Shown here in pieces: positions 27,521 through 42,800 of a DNA stretch of 64,000 nucleotides. The DNA lies in the NCBI RefSeq assembly GCF_964340395.1, contig NC_135554.1, positions 3,484,475-3,548,474 on the forward strand. The letters are read 5' to 3'. Under the pieces are notes generated by a model, which was given only the letters and a program-made list of their open reading frames with translations, made no database searches and was not told the origin of the DNA. Position 1 is the first letter of the stretch, and each line of letters begins with the position of its first letter. The stretch is from Glandiceps talaboti (lineage: Eukaryota > Hemichordata > Enteropneusta > Spengelidae). Both the position numbers and the translations under genes were made by a program.

Positions 27521-30500
27521 CACACACTTCTCTACACCACTGCATGTCAGTTCAGTGTGACAAAAACGTTTTAATTATTTTACATTATTCGAATGGAATG
27601 TCACTCATTTCGGATGCAAACTTCTTGAATTAAGCTATAACTTGAATAACATTCTGCACTAATACACATACATTAAATTTAATTGTAAATTTAAAGAATA
27701 TTGTATAAAAATTGCACTCATTCCACACTAATACTTTAATAGAATATTGTATACAACTTTGCACTCAATTCGGGAGCACTTACATGTACTTAGTTTACAA
27801 AATAAAGTTAGTGGAATATGGGCTAGAATTGTTGATTTATGTGACATCACCGTTGTGTTCATTTTAGTATAATGTAGTTATTCCTAGTAAACTTACTTTA
27901 CAATTCAGAGGTCAAAGGTCAGAATGTCAGTAATAAATAAACATGACTACAGACCATCTGTGACTGTCACTGCATTCAATGTTTCATCATATTGTTAGCA
28001 CATAGAATGGACATTTTGATAAATTGACATCAAATGAATACAAACGATCAAAAGGCTAAAATCAATGAATGATAAAAAAGTGAACATATTTTTGCACATC
28101 TTCATGCCTTTATATTTTTTCTAAAAAGGTGCCGTCAGCTGAGAGATATTTTGTTGTTGATATTTCACATTTTTTGACATCACATCAAGCGTCTATGCAT
28201 TGATGCTGTCAGACATACTGCTGCTATCAGTATTATAATAGTGATAATATTTTATGTTATCATATACCTCTACCCAGAACAATCATTCTACTACATGTTT
28301 GTGTGTGCTACACCATGTACACATACCACACTACATGTTTGTGTGTGCTACACTATGTACACATACTACACTACATGTTTGTGTGTGCTACACCATGTAC
28401 ACATACCACACTACATGTTTGTGTGTGCTACACCATGTACACATACCACACTACATGTTTGTGTGTGCTACACCATGTGCACATACCACACTACATGTTT
28501 GTGTGTGCTACACCATGTACACATACCACACTACATGTTTGTGTGCTACACCACGTGCACATACTACACTACATGTTTGTGTGTGCTACACCATGTACAC
28601 ATACCACACTACATGTTTGTGTGCTACACCACGTGCACATACCACACTACAAGTAGTACTGCAGAAGCTTTGCTTCCAGTCGTCCATCTCGTTTTATTAA
28701 CATATTAAAGCATCTTCTGAAACTTTTAGAGAGCTTGATTACTCTACTACCAAACTTGTATTTTGTACTAATTATGAAAAGTTACACACAAAATGGGAGG
28801 TTACAAACTCTCCACAGTTGGAGGTTTTCTGAACTCATGAATATTAATGAGATAATACAGAAGTCACGAACTTGGTTCGAGGAAGGTTCCACCATGGGTA
28901 CATTTCTGCCTATGTTCATAGCTCTAGAGACATATCTTGGACTTTATTAGAACGTAAATATCTCACTGATGGACAGCTTTATAAATCCGTTGATTTCCAG
29001 CTTATTAGATTCAATTATTCATCAGATATGAGCAATCAAAATTACTTGAAAATTCCTTTGTTTTTTGCCGCTTGATCATCAAGCAATCAATGTCTCATTT
29101 GACAGTGCTTTTCTCAATGTATTTTTGTCTTCAAAAAGATATTTTTTGTAAGGTTGCAGTACGGAAAGTAAGCTTTCCATTGATTTATAATACATGGGGA
29201 TTGGACAATGGGGAAAAATGTGGAAAACTTTTGTGTCACCATGTGTACTTGTATATGTACATGGACGACAGCACCAAGCAAAGGCGGTTTGATACCTAGT
29301 GTTTTTTCATTCAAACATAATTAATAAATTATGATTGCTGTTTCAATGCAAAATAGTTTTTAAGTTTACGAGAAATAAATGTATAAAATGACATGGTATT
29401 TCCAATGAAATGAAGTTTTTTTAATGAAAGTATAAAACATATCCAGAGCAATAGATTTCCAACTAACAATGAGTATCACATGATGACATTGACAGTGTCC
29501 AACAAGTACGCCCGGTGTAATGGTTTTTTTTTAGTGCACTGTAAAATAGAATCCGGGTAAGGTATATGCGCATGCACAAACGGTCAAGATTAAATTTTAT
29601 GTTGTACACCGTAATATACTTTATAGGTACTTACAGGTACAGGATGTTGCAGTGAATATGGACTATGTATAACAGTGTTATAATAGTATAGATTTACAAA
29701 GATGTTTACAAGTTTCTATTCTGAAAATGAAAGAAATTTGGAAGTGTCAAACTTTAATATTATTCTTGGTGGGATACTATATTACAGGTCAGGGCATGGA
29801 TGTTGATGTGAATATGAATAAAGATGGTAAACGGGCTTCGGCGATGTATGACAGTTATTATTTTCAGTTGACTATAAGCATCATTTGTATCAAAGTATAG
29901 ATTTACCAAGATATTTTCAACTTACTATTCTGAATATATAAGAATTTTGGAAGTGCCAAACTTACTACTCGGAAGGGATGGAAATACTTTTTTTACAGAT
30001 CCCAGCATAGATGTTGCATTGAATATCGGCTATGTATGACAGAGTTATATAGATTATACAAAGATGTTTACTTTCTATCAGAATTTGGAAGAGTCAAACT
30101 TGGTACTCTAGGGGGATACTATTTTACAGGATTCAGCAGTGAATCTGGTAAACAGGCTATGGGGTTTCTGCAAAACGGCTGGTTAACACTTCTAAGAGGA
30201 TGAAATTTTACAGCCATCAAGGATAAATAAATATGTATGCATGCACATAAGCCTTGGCTGGATACTATTTTACACGGACTAAATATTTTGTTAGACCAGA
30301 CTGCATGTTATACAGTCTAGTCAATTATGGTGAACTTATTAGCGACAGTGATTGAACGTTTGGGTAGGCACAAGTATCATCATTGTATTTTTCCAGCTTT
30401 AGTTTAGTTCCTATTAAATATCATAATTCTGGTAGTTTTGCTGTGTATTTAATTTAGGAAACCAAAGCGAGAATGAAGAATAGCTAAAACTACCCAGTTC

Positions 30501-33500
30501 TGGACCACTGAAAATTGTCTAACATACAACTTTTTGAAATTAGATGTGCTATCAATTGCTAGATTATGTCGTTTGGGACGATCACTACGAAATTAAGAGC
30601 ATATTTTTGTGTCTGGGTCACACAATTCAGTTTGCTATCAGCTGAGCTAGCTAGTCAGCAAGCTATGAAAATTATGAGTGGGGATCATTATGTAATGCAA
30701 TTCTTTATGTACGCCTGCACAACAGATTTCAAGTTCACAAGGGGGTCATTTCAACTGCGACTGCAGTTTATCGATACTGTATACTCCCGTTTTGGAGTGA
30801 TGTCGGACTGCTTATGGCATTAAACATTTCACCAAAGCAGGTTGACATGGCCAGCAGAGAATGTGCATGTGAATGTCACCTGATAGCACAGTTGCACATC
30901 GATGCACAAAGAACACTGCATAGCAGACTGTGCTCTTGTCATTTTTTGTAATTTTTCTTGAATTCCTGGGCATAGACATATCTATATGATAAATATATAT
31001 TTTGATATTACATGTACTCCCCAATATATTTCTTTGTTCAGCCAAGTAAAATATGAGTGACCTAAGGGGCCTTTGTCACTACTTATCTAGTGACTCGTAG
31101 TGACAACCCTTAGGTCACAAGTATTTTCTGGCTGAATGAAGAAAAATATAGGTGAATTATATAATTATACCATGGGCAGTAATAAAAAAAAAATGGAAAG
31201 TAATGTCAATCTTGAGCGTTTAGACTCATATTTCGAACACATCAGAACAATGACTTATATACACGTGTTGTCATGACACAGACATGCATTGTCAGGATGT
31301 GGAATGACCAGCGTATATATTCCATATTCTTGAGCCTGGCTCTTGCATGGTATATATACCCGATATCACCACTTTGTTTGTCGGATCACATCATCGTTTG
31401 TTTAGTTTGTACTTCACTCTCTACACCAGCCCTGTACTTCACTCTCTACACCAGCCCTGTACTTCACTCTCTATAGCAATAGCAAATGTGACACTCCTTT
31501 TACGACTTGCAACACATTGCAGAACTGCACTCCATTGATGCGATAAACAAAGAGGTGATAGCATGTACATGTAATAACCTCATATATACTAAGAGTTAAT
31601 ACTCTATGTCTTGCAAGACAGATACTGCTACAATTAATGAAGTACATTACTAGCACAGAAAATGAAGTACTGCAGGGCTGGTACAGAGAGTGAAGTACAT
31701 TATTGGCACAGAAAATGAAGTACAGGGCTGGCACAGAGAGTGAAGAACAGGGCTGGTACATGTGTTATAGCATGAAGTACATTTCTGGCACAGAAAGTGA
31801 AGTACAGGGCTGGCACAGAGTGAAGTACAGGGCTGGCACAGAGAGTGATGTACAGTTAATGTATATAAATATATATATATTGTACATTTCCACAAACTTG
31901 AGGAGTGCTATATATTGACTTTACTTGCTTCAGTCACCATTACACGCAAAAGATAACTGCATATCACATGGGTATACATGTATGTGTAAATATGGTGGAT
32001 TACATTAGTTGATCCATAGAAAGGGGAGACACTTAGCTCCAACCAATTATTGTGAAGAAATATTCAGGGCCATGGTTAATGGTTAGCCTCTAGCTAATAG
32101 ATAGTACTGCTTATAGACTCACAATAATTCTCCTTAAAGTTTCTCCATCTTGCAAAGAGCCACATCCAGGTATGAAACCTTTACTGGGTTTGCCAGAAAT
32201 GGCAATAACTAAAAGAGTTAACATGCCCAGTGATCAAATATTAGCAATAAATCAAATACTTATTCACTTGACATATATTTGACTAGAGAAGTCTCCACTT
32301 GAATTACCAAAAGTCACAAAATCAGAAATTGTCATAATTTCAAACACTACCAATGTAGGTTTTCAACGTCTGCCCTAACTTACACATGTTCAACAGTGTA
32401 TCCAATATAGTGGCATACACACAATGTATATTATGCTTACATACATTCAGGTGGATGCATTGAAGAATTAGGAAAATGTTTTGACATTGAGATTCTTGGT
32501 CATCTGAGCAGAGAATTTTTTCATCAAAGAGAAGTGAAATAGGACTGGTAGATAGTTAATAGAGTTCTATTATTTGACTGCTGGGACAACTTTTGTTATT
32601 ATTTTAGTATGCAATGATTTCACATGTACTGTCTTGAAATAGGCTTGTTGTATATAATTCCTCAGGATGCACAGTGTTTAGGTACTCCATCTACAAGTAG
32701 GACTAGTCTCTAGGCTACCATATTCCATGCTTGTAGTGCTTGTCATAATAAGGACTAAAGGTAATGTGAAAGTTACTGAACATCTTTTTATTACATTACT
32801 GAGGTACTTAAATTTTCACCATTCAGAATTTAAATGTACTTTTTCTTACACTTCCAATCCACTGTTTGCATATCTTTCCTTCATACAAGTCATATAACAG
32901 TTTAGTAACAGCGACCAATCACTGTCCATAAAGTAGTTTTAGTAATTGACCTAACCCAGATCACCATGAATAGATTACATAATTGAAAACTGACAATGGC
33001 AGAATTCAAGTGACCTTGGCTGAAGTTATTAACATAATGAATACATTAGCATAATATTCCAATATGTTATACATATACATGCATATACACATTTTGGGTT
33101 TATATCAAAGTCATAGAATTAAGTTAATATTGATAAATTCAACTTACATTATCGTTAATATATGCTACTTTATGAATGTCTATGAGTACTGTGCATGTAG
33201 TGTTGTCATATATGTATTCAAACTAAATGAAACAATGGGAAATACAATTCTATAGGAAAGTCACTAAATATATTACAAGTTGTAAGACAAACACATATCA
33301 GGTACATATGTAACATAACACTATGTGTCTTCTCTATTCCACATCTATATCAGGTACATATGTAACATAACACTATGTGTCTTCTCTATTCCACATCTAT
33401 ATCAGGTACATATGTAACATAACACTATGTGTCTTCTCTATTCCACATCTATATCAGGTACATATGTAACATAACACTATGTGTCTTCTCTATTCCACAT

Positions 33501-36500
33501 CTATATCAGGTACATATGTAACATAACACTATGTGTCTTCTCTATTCCACATCTATATCAGGTACATATGTAACATAACACTATGTGTCTTCTCTATTCC
33601 ACATCTATATCAGGTACATATGTAACATAACACTATGTGTCTTCTCTATTCCACATCTATATCAGGTACATATGTAACATAACACTATGTGTCTTCTCCA
33701 TTCCACATCTATATCAGGTACATATGTAACATAACACTATGTGTCTTCTCTATTCCACATCTATATCAGGTACATATGTAACATAACACTATGTGTCTTC
33801 TCCATTCCACATCTATATCAGGTACATATGTAACATAACACTATGTGTCTTCTCTATTCCACATCTATATCAGGTACATATGTAACATAACACTATGTGT
33901 CTTCTCTATTCCACATCTATATCAGGTACATATGTAACATAACACTATGTGTCTTCTCTATTCCACATCTATATCAGGTACATATGTAACATAACACTAT
34001 GTGTCTTCTCTATTCCATATCTATATCAGGTACATATGTAACATAACACTATGTGTGTTCTCCATTCCACATCTATATCAGGTACATATGTAACATAACA
34101 CTATGTGTGTTCTCTATTCCATATCTATATCAGGTACATATGTAACATAACACTATGTGTGTTCTCTATTCCATATCTATATCAGGTACATATGTAACAT
34201 AACACTATGTGTGTTCTCTATTCCATATCTATATCAGGTACATATGTAACATAACACTATGTGTGTTCTCTATTCCATATCTATATCAGGTACATATGTA
34301 ACATAACACTACATGTAGGTGTGTTCTCTATTCCACATATGTAGCATAACACTATGTGTGTTCTCTATTCCACATCTATATCAGGTACATATGTAGCATA
34401 ACACTACATGTATGTGTGTTCTCTATTCCACGTAGCATAACACTATAATGTGTGTTCTCCATTCCACATATGTAGCATAACACTATGTGTGTTCTCCATT
34501 CCACATATGTAGCATAACACTATGTCACGTGTGTTCTCCATTCCACATATGTAACATAACACTATGTGTGTTCTCCATTCCACATCTATATCAGGTACAT
34601 ATGTAGCATAACACTATGTGTGTTCTCCATTCCACATATGTAACATAACACTATGTGTGTTCTCTATTCCACATCGATATCAGGTACATATGTAGCATAA
34701 CACTACATGTATGTGTGTTCTCTATTCCACATATGTAGCATAACACTATGTGTGTTCTCCATTCCACATATGTAGCATAACACTATGTGTGTTCTCCATT
34801 CCACATATGTAGCATAACACTATGTGTGTTCTCCATTCCACATATGTAGCATAACACTATGTGTGTTCTCCATTCCACATATGTAGCATAACACTATGTG
34901 TGTTCTCCATTCCACATATGTAGCATAACACTATGTGTGTTCTCCATTCCACATATGTAGCATAACACTATGTGTGTTCTCTATTCCACATCTACATTAT
35001 TCTGAGGATTTTGATAGTGTTTTCAGTCAACAATTTCTGTTCAATTGATTTTTGGTTGTAGCATTTAAAATTGTTTGAATAATTGAAAAAAATTAATCCT
35101 TTAACACTAAAGGTGAATTTCTGATTATGTATACATATATTTGAGTGGATAACTACTGTGGTATGCGATAAAGTGCTGTTTTACTGTCCCTAAATTTCAG
35201 AATGACCCCAAACACTGGAAGACAGAGGTCAAAGTGACCCATGCCACTCTTTGGAAGAGTCTGAATAAAAACTAAACATATATACCTTAAACATATTTTT
35301 AACTGCAACCCTATAGTAACATGTACAATCACATACATACATAATTTTGATATTACATGTACTCCCCAATATATTTCTTTGTTCAGCCAAGTAAAATATG
35401 AGTGACCTAAGGGGCCTTTGTCACTACTTATCTAGTGACTCGTAGTGACAACCCTTAGGTCACAAGTATTTTCTGGCTGAATGAAGAAAAATATAGGTGA
35501 ATTATATTATTATACCATGGGCAGTAATAAAAAAAAAATGGAAAGTAATGTCAATCTTGAGCGTTTAGACTCATATTTCGAACACATCAGAACAATGACT
35601 TATATACACGTGTTGTCATGACACAGACATGCATTGTCAGGATGTGGAATGACCAGCGTATATATTCCATATTCTTGAGCCTGGCTCTTGCATGGTATAT
35701 ATACCCGATATCACCACTTTGTTTGTCGGATCACATCATCGTTTGTTTAGTTTGTACTTCACTCTCTACACCAGCCCTGTACTTCACTCTCTACACCAGC
35801 CCTGTACTTCACTCTCTATAGCAATAGCAAATGTGACACTCCTTTTACGACTTGCAACACATTGCAGAACTGCACTCCATTGATGCGATAAACAAAGAGG
35901 TGATAGCATGTACATGTAATAACCTCATATATACTAAGAGTTAATACTCTATGTCTTGCAAGACAGATACTGCTACAATTAATGAAGTACATTACTAGCA
36001 CAGAAAATGAAGTACTGCAGGGCTGGTACAGAGAGTGAAGTACATTATTGGCACAGAAAATGAAGTACAGGGCTGGCACAGAGAGTGAAGAACAGGGCTG
36101 GTACATGTGTTATAGCATGAAGTACATTTCTGGCACAGAAAGTGAAGTACAGGGCTGGCACAGAGTGAAGTACAGGGCTGGCACAGAGAGTGATGTACAG
36201 TTAATGTATATAAATATATATATATTGTACATTTCCACAAACTTGAGGAGTGCTATATATTGACTTTACTTGCTTCAGTCACCATTACACGCAAAAGATA
36301 ACTGCATATCACATGGGTATACATGTATGTGTAAATATGGTGGATTACATTAGTTGATCCATAGAAAGGGGAGACACTTAGCTCCAACCAATTATTGTGA
36401 AGAAATATTCAGGGCCATGGTTAATGGTTAGCCTCTAGCTAATAGATAGTACTGCTTATAGACTCACAATAATTCTCCTTAAAGTTTCTCCATCTTGCAA

Positions 36501-39500
36501 AGAGCCACATCCAGGTATGAAACCTTTACTGGGTTTGCCAGAAATGGCAATAACTAAAAGAGTTAACATGCCCAGTGATCAAATATTAGCAATAAATCAA
36601 ATACTTATTCACTTGACATATATTTGACTAGAGAAGTCTCCACTTGAATTACCAAAAGTCACAAAATCAGAAATTGTCATAATTTCAAACACTACCAATG
36701 TAGGTTTTCAACGTCTGCCCTAACTTACACATGTTCAACAGTGTATCCAATATAGTGGCATACACACAATGTATATTATGCTTACATACATTCAGGTGGA
36801 TGCATTGAAGAATTAGGAAAATGTTTTGACATTGAGATTCTTGGTCATCTGAGCAGAGAATTTTTTCATCAAAGAGAAGTGAAATAGGACTGGTAGATAG
36901 TTAATAGAGTTCTATTATTTGACTGCTGGGACAACTTTTGTTATTATTTTAGTATGCAATGATTTCACATGTACTGTCTTGAAATAGGCTTGTTGTATAT
37001 AATTCCTCAGGATGCACAGTGTTTAGGTACTCCATCTACAAGTAGGACTAGTCTCTAGGCTACCATATTCCATGCTTGTAGTGCTTGTCATAATAAGGAC
37101 TAAAGGTAATGTGAAAGTTACTGAACATCTTTTTATTACATTACTGAGGTACTTAAATTTTCACCATTCAGAATTTAAATGTACTTTTTCTTACACTTCC
37201 AATCCACTGTTTGCATATCTTTCCTTCATACAAGTCATATAACAGTTTAGTAACAGCGACCAATCACTGTCCATAAAGTAGTTTTAGTAATTGACCTAAC
37301 CCAGATCACCATGAATAGATTACATAATTGAAAACTGACAATGGCAGAATTCAAGTGACCTTGGCTGAAGTTATTAACATAATGAATACATTAGCATAAT
37401 ATTCCAATATGTTATACATATACATGCATATACACATTTTGGGTTTATATCAAAGTCATAGAATTAAGTTAATATTGATAAATTCAACTTACATTATCGT
37501 TAATATATGCTACTTTATGAATGTCTATGAGTACTGTGCATGTAGTGTTGTCATATATGTATTCAAACTAAATGAAACAATGGGAAATACAATTCTATAG
37601 GAAAGTCAACTAAATGTATTACAAGTTGTAAGACAAACACATATCAGGTACATATGTAACATAACACTATGTGTCTTCTCCATTCCACATCTATATCAGG
37701 TACATATGTAACATAACACTATGTGTCTTCTCTATTCCACATCTATATCAGGTACATATGTAACATAACACTATGTGTCTTCTCTATTCCACATCTATAT
37801 CAGGTACATATGTAACATAACACTATGTGTCTTCTCCATTCCACATCTATATCAGGTACATATGTAACATAACACTATGTGTCTTCTCTATTCCACATCT
37901 ATATCAGGTACATATGTAACATAACACTATGTGTCTTCTCTATTCCACATCTATATCAGGTACATATGTAACATAACACTATGTGTCTTCTCTATTCCAC
38001 ATCTATATCAGGTACATATGTAACATAACACTATGTGTCTTCTCCATTCCACATCTATATCAGGTACATATGTAACATAACACTATGTGTCTTCTCTATT
38101 CCACATCTATATCAGGTACATATGTAACATAACACTATGTGTCTTCTCTATTCCACATCTATATCAGGTACATATGTAACATAACACTATGTGTCTTCTC
38201 TATTCCACATCTATATCAGGTACATATGTAACATAACACTATGTGTCTTCTCTATTCCATATCTATATCAGGTACATATGTAACATAACACTATGTGTGT
38301 TCTCCATTCCACATCTATATCAGGTACATATGTAACATAACACTATGTGTGTTCTCTATTCCATATCTATATCAGGTACATATGTAACATAACACTATGT
38401 GTGTTCTCTATTCCATATCTATATCAGGTACATATGTAACATAACACTATGTGTGTTCTCTATTCCATATCTATATCAGGTACATATGTAACATAACACT
38501 ATGTGTGTTCTCTATTCCATATCTATATCAGGTACATATGTAACATAACACTACATGTAGGTGTGTTCTCTATTCCACATATGTAGCATAACACTATGTG
38601 TGTTCTCTATTCCACATCTATATCAGGTACATATGTAGCATAACACTACATGTATGTGTGTTCTCTATTCCACGTAGCATAACACTATAATGTGTGTTCT
38701 CCATTCCACATATGTAGCATAACACTATGTGTGTTCTCCATTCCACATATGTAGCATAACACTATGTCACGTGTGTTCTCCATTCCACATATGTAACATA
38801 ACACTATGTGTGTTCTCCATTCCACATCTATATCAGGTACATATGTAGCATAACACTATGTGTGTTCTCCATTCCACATATGTAACATAACACTATGTGT
38901 GTTCTCTATTCCACATCGATATCAGGTACATATGTAGCATAACACTACATGTATGTGTGTTCTCTATTCCACATATGTAGCATAACACTATGTGTGTTCT
39001 CCATTCCACATATGTAGCATAACACTATGTGTGTTCTCCATTCCACATATGTAGCATAACACTATGTGTGTTCTCCATTCCACATATGTAGCATAACACT
39101 ATGTGTGTTCTCCATTCCACATATGTAGCATAACACTATGTGTGTTCTCCATTCCACATATGTAGCATAACACTATGTGTGTTCTCCATTCCACATATGT
39201 AGCATAACACTATGTGTGTTCTCTATTCCACATCTACATTATTCTGAGGATTTTGATAGTGTTTTCAGTCAACAATTTCTGTTCAATTGATTTTTGGTTG
39301 TAGCATTTAAAATTGTTTGAATAATTGAAAAAAATTAATCCTTTAACACTAAAGGTGAATTTCTGATTATGTATACATATATTTGAGTGGATAACTACTG
39401 TGGTATGCGATAAAGTGCTGTTTTACTGTCCCTAAATTTCAGAATGACCCCAAACACTGGAAGACAGAGGTCAAAGTGACCCATGCCACTCTTTGGAAGA

Positions 39501-39826
39501 GTCTGAATAAAAACTAAACATATATACCTTAAACATATTTTTAACTGCAACCCTATAGTAACATGTACAATCACAGTTAGCCTGACAGTTTCTACTTTGT
39601 CATGTATGCGCATACACATACGCCACAAATTAACCCCCCCCCCAAAAAAAAAACAAACAAACAAAAAAAAACAAAAAAAACAAAAAAACCACACACTCAT
39701 ATGTATACATGCATGTCCATTGTATATATATATCAGACTTTACCACTCTGTTTCACTTCAAGGTGTGTACAGGCACATATATGTACATGTACACAGACAC
39801 ATTCACATGCAGATATGTATGCACTT

Positions 39827-39897
<71 letters not shown>

Positions 39898-42800
39898 ACA
39901 CACATACATACATACATACATACATGTACACATACACCCACATGACCACCCACATCCACACCCACCCACACCTATTAAACCAAAAGATGAGTGATAGCAT
40001 AACTAAACTTCATTACCATTATGTTTTAAACATAATTAAACACACACACAAATGGCATTTAAAATTTAGAGTTTACCAACTAAAGTGAAAATTTGCTATA
40101 AAAACAGACATAATACACTGCAGCAATGAATAAAAAATTTGTCTGAATAAGACATAATTTTTTTCATCAATCATAGAGTGACTGTCTACATACATACACA
40201 CAGCATTGTATTAAATGTACAGTAACAACATTATTATTGCCTCTAGATAAATGATGCAAGAACACCAGATGTTGTCTGTTAATTCATATACACAAGTTGA
40301 TACAATTATAGTGTATTGTAACTCACTCAGTTTCCACATTGTTCATAGCACTAGCACCATCACCACTTTCTTGGCTACCATCAGACTTTGAGTTACTCAT
40401 ATCGCTTATATTATAAGGGTGAAAAAAAATACTGTAGATGTCTCCAAAGACTGCTGGCCGACTTAGCTGTTAAGTTATTTCATGTAAATTACAATGTAAA
40501 TGCAGGATGGACGGTCAGCCTTGGCCAACCAGTAACAATACAGTGATGCTATATCAGTCCCAAAATGAACCATAAATATGACATGCTAAAACCTACCCAC
40601 ACATTTACAATATGCTAATCATAGTCATACCAATATTTGCATCAAAGGATGCTACCATTTTGTGATGAGGGGTAGGTGGGTTGGTGAATTCATTTTGATA
40701 AATAGTCCCATATTAATATACCATCTCTACAGAGTGCTATGTAGTATATGTTGACAAGCGCATATTATTTATATTTTGATGGCTATTTCCAAATCATATT
40801 TTGTCTTGTATTGAATTGTATTGACTGTAAGATATTTCCATAAATTAGGAAGGAAACATCTACACTCTTAGAAAATCAACTCTTAATTCCTACATTTGTA
40901 AAGTTTACTAAGAAGAAAAGGATATTTTCTTTCATTGTACATTATTATGTATTTCCATTGAACATTTCTGAACTGATATCACTATGCAAATTACAGTATT
41001 ATATAACTGAGATATTGAACGGAATTTGTTTTGAATCATGGAATATGACAACAATTTTGTTGAAAATAAACATAATATATACATTATACAAAATATACAA
41101 AATATATACATTTTAATTACACTTTGGAATAACAACTTTGATGAAATATTAAGAATAGTATGAACTTGTAATATAACAATATGATGACTTTGTAGATTTT
41201 TGTTCTACATTTTAGTTTGTGTTATGTCGTGGATAGATTTGACATTTCTTGATGTAACAGTGTTTACATGCTGAGACATGTCTATAGTTAATGAAAGGTG
41301 AAAACAATAGGTTATTGTTAGTCTTTTGTTTATGAATGACAAAGTGTTTCAACTCTTTTATTTTGATGGAAATTGTTGGAAAAGCAATAATGAAATAAAA
41401 TGTCAAAGAGAACAGACCACATTGAAAACACTGGCAATTCTTTGTTTAAAGCCCAGAAATCATACATTACACATCTTTCAGTGTACATATGTTTTTGGAA
41501 TGTTTACAAAGAAGAGTTTCTTCACCCAAGTACATATCTTGGTTTGATCTGTTCTCTTGCACTAATTTCTTTCTCTTTTTTTCCCTTGTTTCTCAGTAAA
41601 ACAAAGTTCAACTTCAAGTCACATGTCTATCAAAGTCAACATTGTAGCAATTAGTTTACACATATCAACATTGTAGGAAACTATTAGTTACATGTATGTA
41701 ATTGCCACAAACTATAATAACTATAATAACTTTAGGTTATCAACATTATAGGAAATTATTACCATGGTTACATAGAAATTGACCCTGACTATACATATTA
41801 CTACTATAGTTTACATACAAATCAACATTGTAACAAACTATTACAATGGTTACATACAAATCAACATTGTAGCAAACTATTACCATGGTTACATACAAAT
41901 CAACATTGTAGCAAGCTATTTAGATATAGTTACATATAAAAGATTATAAATGTTAAATTATGTGACAAATACTTGAGTACAAGGTCTGTATCATTAACAA
42001 TTGCACACATGGCATTCCTTTGTTACAGTTACCATAGAGACACTCACCCATTTCTTTATAAAACCCTGGGTAGTGTCTGGTATGCCTAGTTTGTCTATTA
42101 TAATTCACTATTTGACTTCATCACATTTCTGTTTGTATACATCTCAATTCTCAATATAAGTATTATTGCAAATATATTAAGATAAGATTGAATTATTTTG
42201 GGTTTGGTTGTGGTTTTAATAGGATCGTACAATTTTTTTTTATTATTTAAAATTTTTGTGCATGGAATTCCTCCCAGTGATTTTCTTTTTATGCAGACAA
42301 ATACAAACACATTTCTACAGAGTTCCATTCAGGTTTTAGACAACACCAGGAGGACTACATGACAGGGTTATGTTACACATTCTACATCATATTGCTGTGG
42401 AACTGTCAAGGCTTTCCCAGTCAGTCCACAGGCTATCCCGGAGTCACCCAGGCCCAGCAAACATAGCACCTGTGGGCTCCATGTGAGTAATTATCCCTGA
42501 CTGTTTGAGTCATTACTCCAGGAGTCCCATATTTACAGTCGTCTTGTGAGTGAGACACAACTGAGTGATACAGCCTACCCATTGGGTCATTACTCCAGGA
42601 GTCACTCCTCCCCCCATATTTGCAGTCGTCTTGTGAGTGAGACACAAATGAGTGATACAGCCTACCCATTGAGTCAGTTAATACAAAACTCACTCTGGGT
42701 TTCGGTCAATCCCCTGTTTCCAGTGGGATTTGAACCTATGACCTCCTGACTGCTAATCCTGAGTGCTAACCACTATGCTACAGGAAGCCAGTAGGATTGT

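Noticed and set aside
28735-29075. Possible small gene (71- and 67-codon frames)
   Set aside because: No recognisable motif, no splice-consistent context, and inside TTC39 intron 3.
31273-37600. Paired 60-96-codon frames in the two duplicons (for example 31273-31476 and 35618-35821)
   Set aside because: Short, lie in small repeats or AT-rich intron DNA, no family signature; identical pairs only reflect the duplication.
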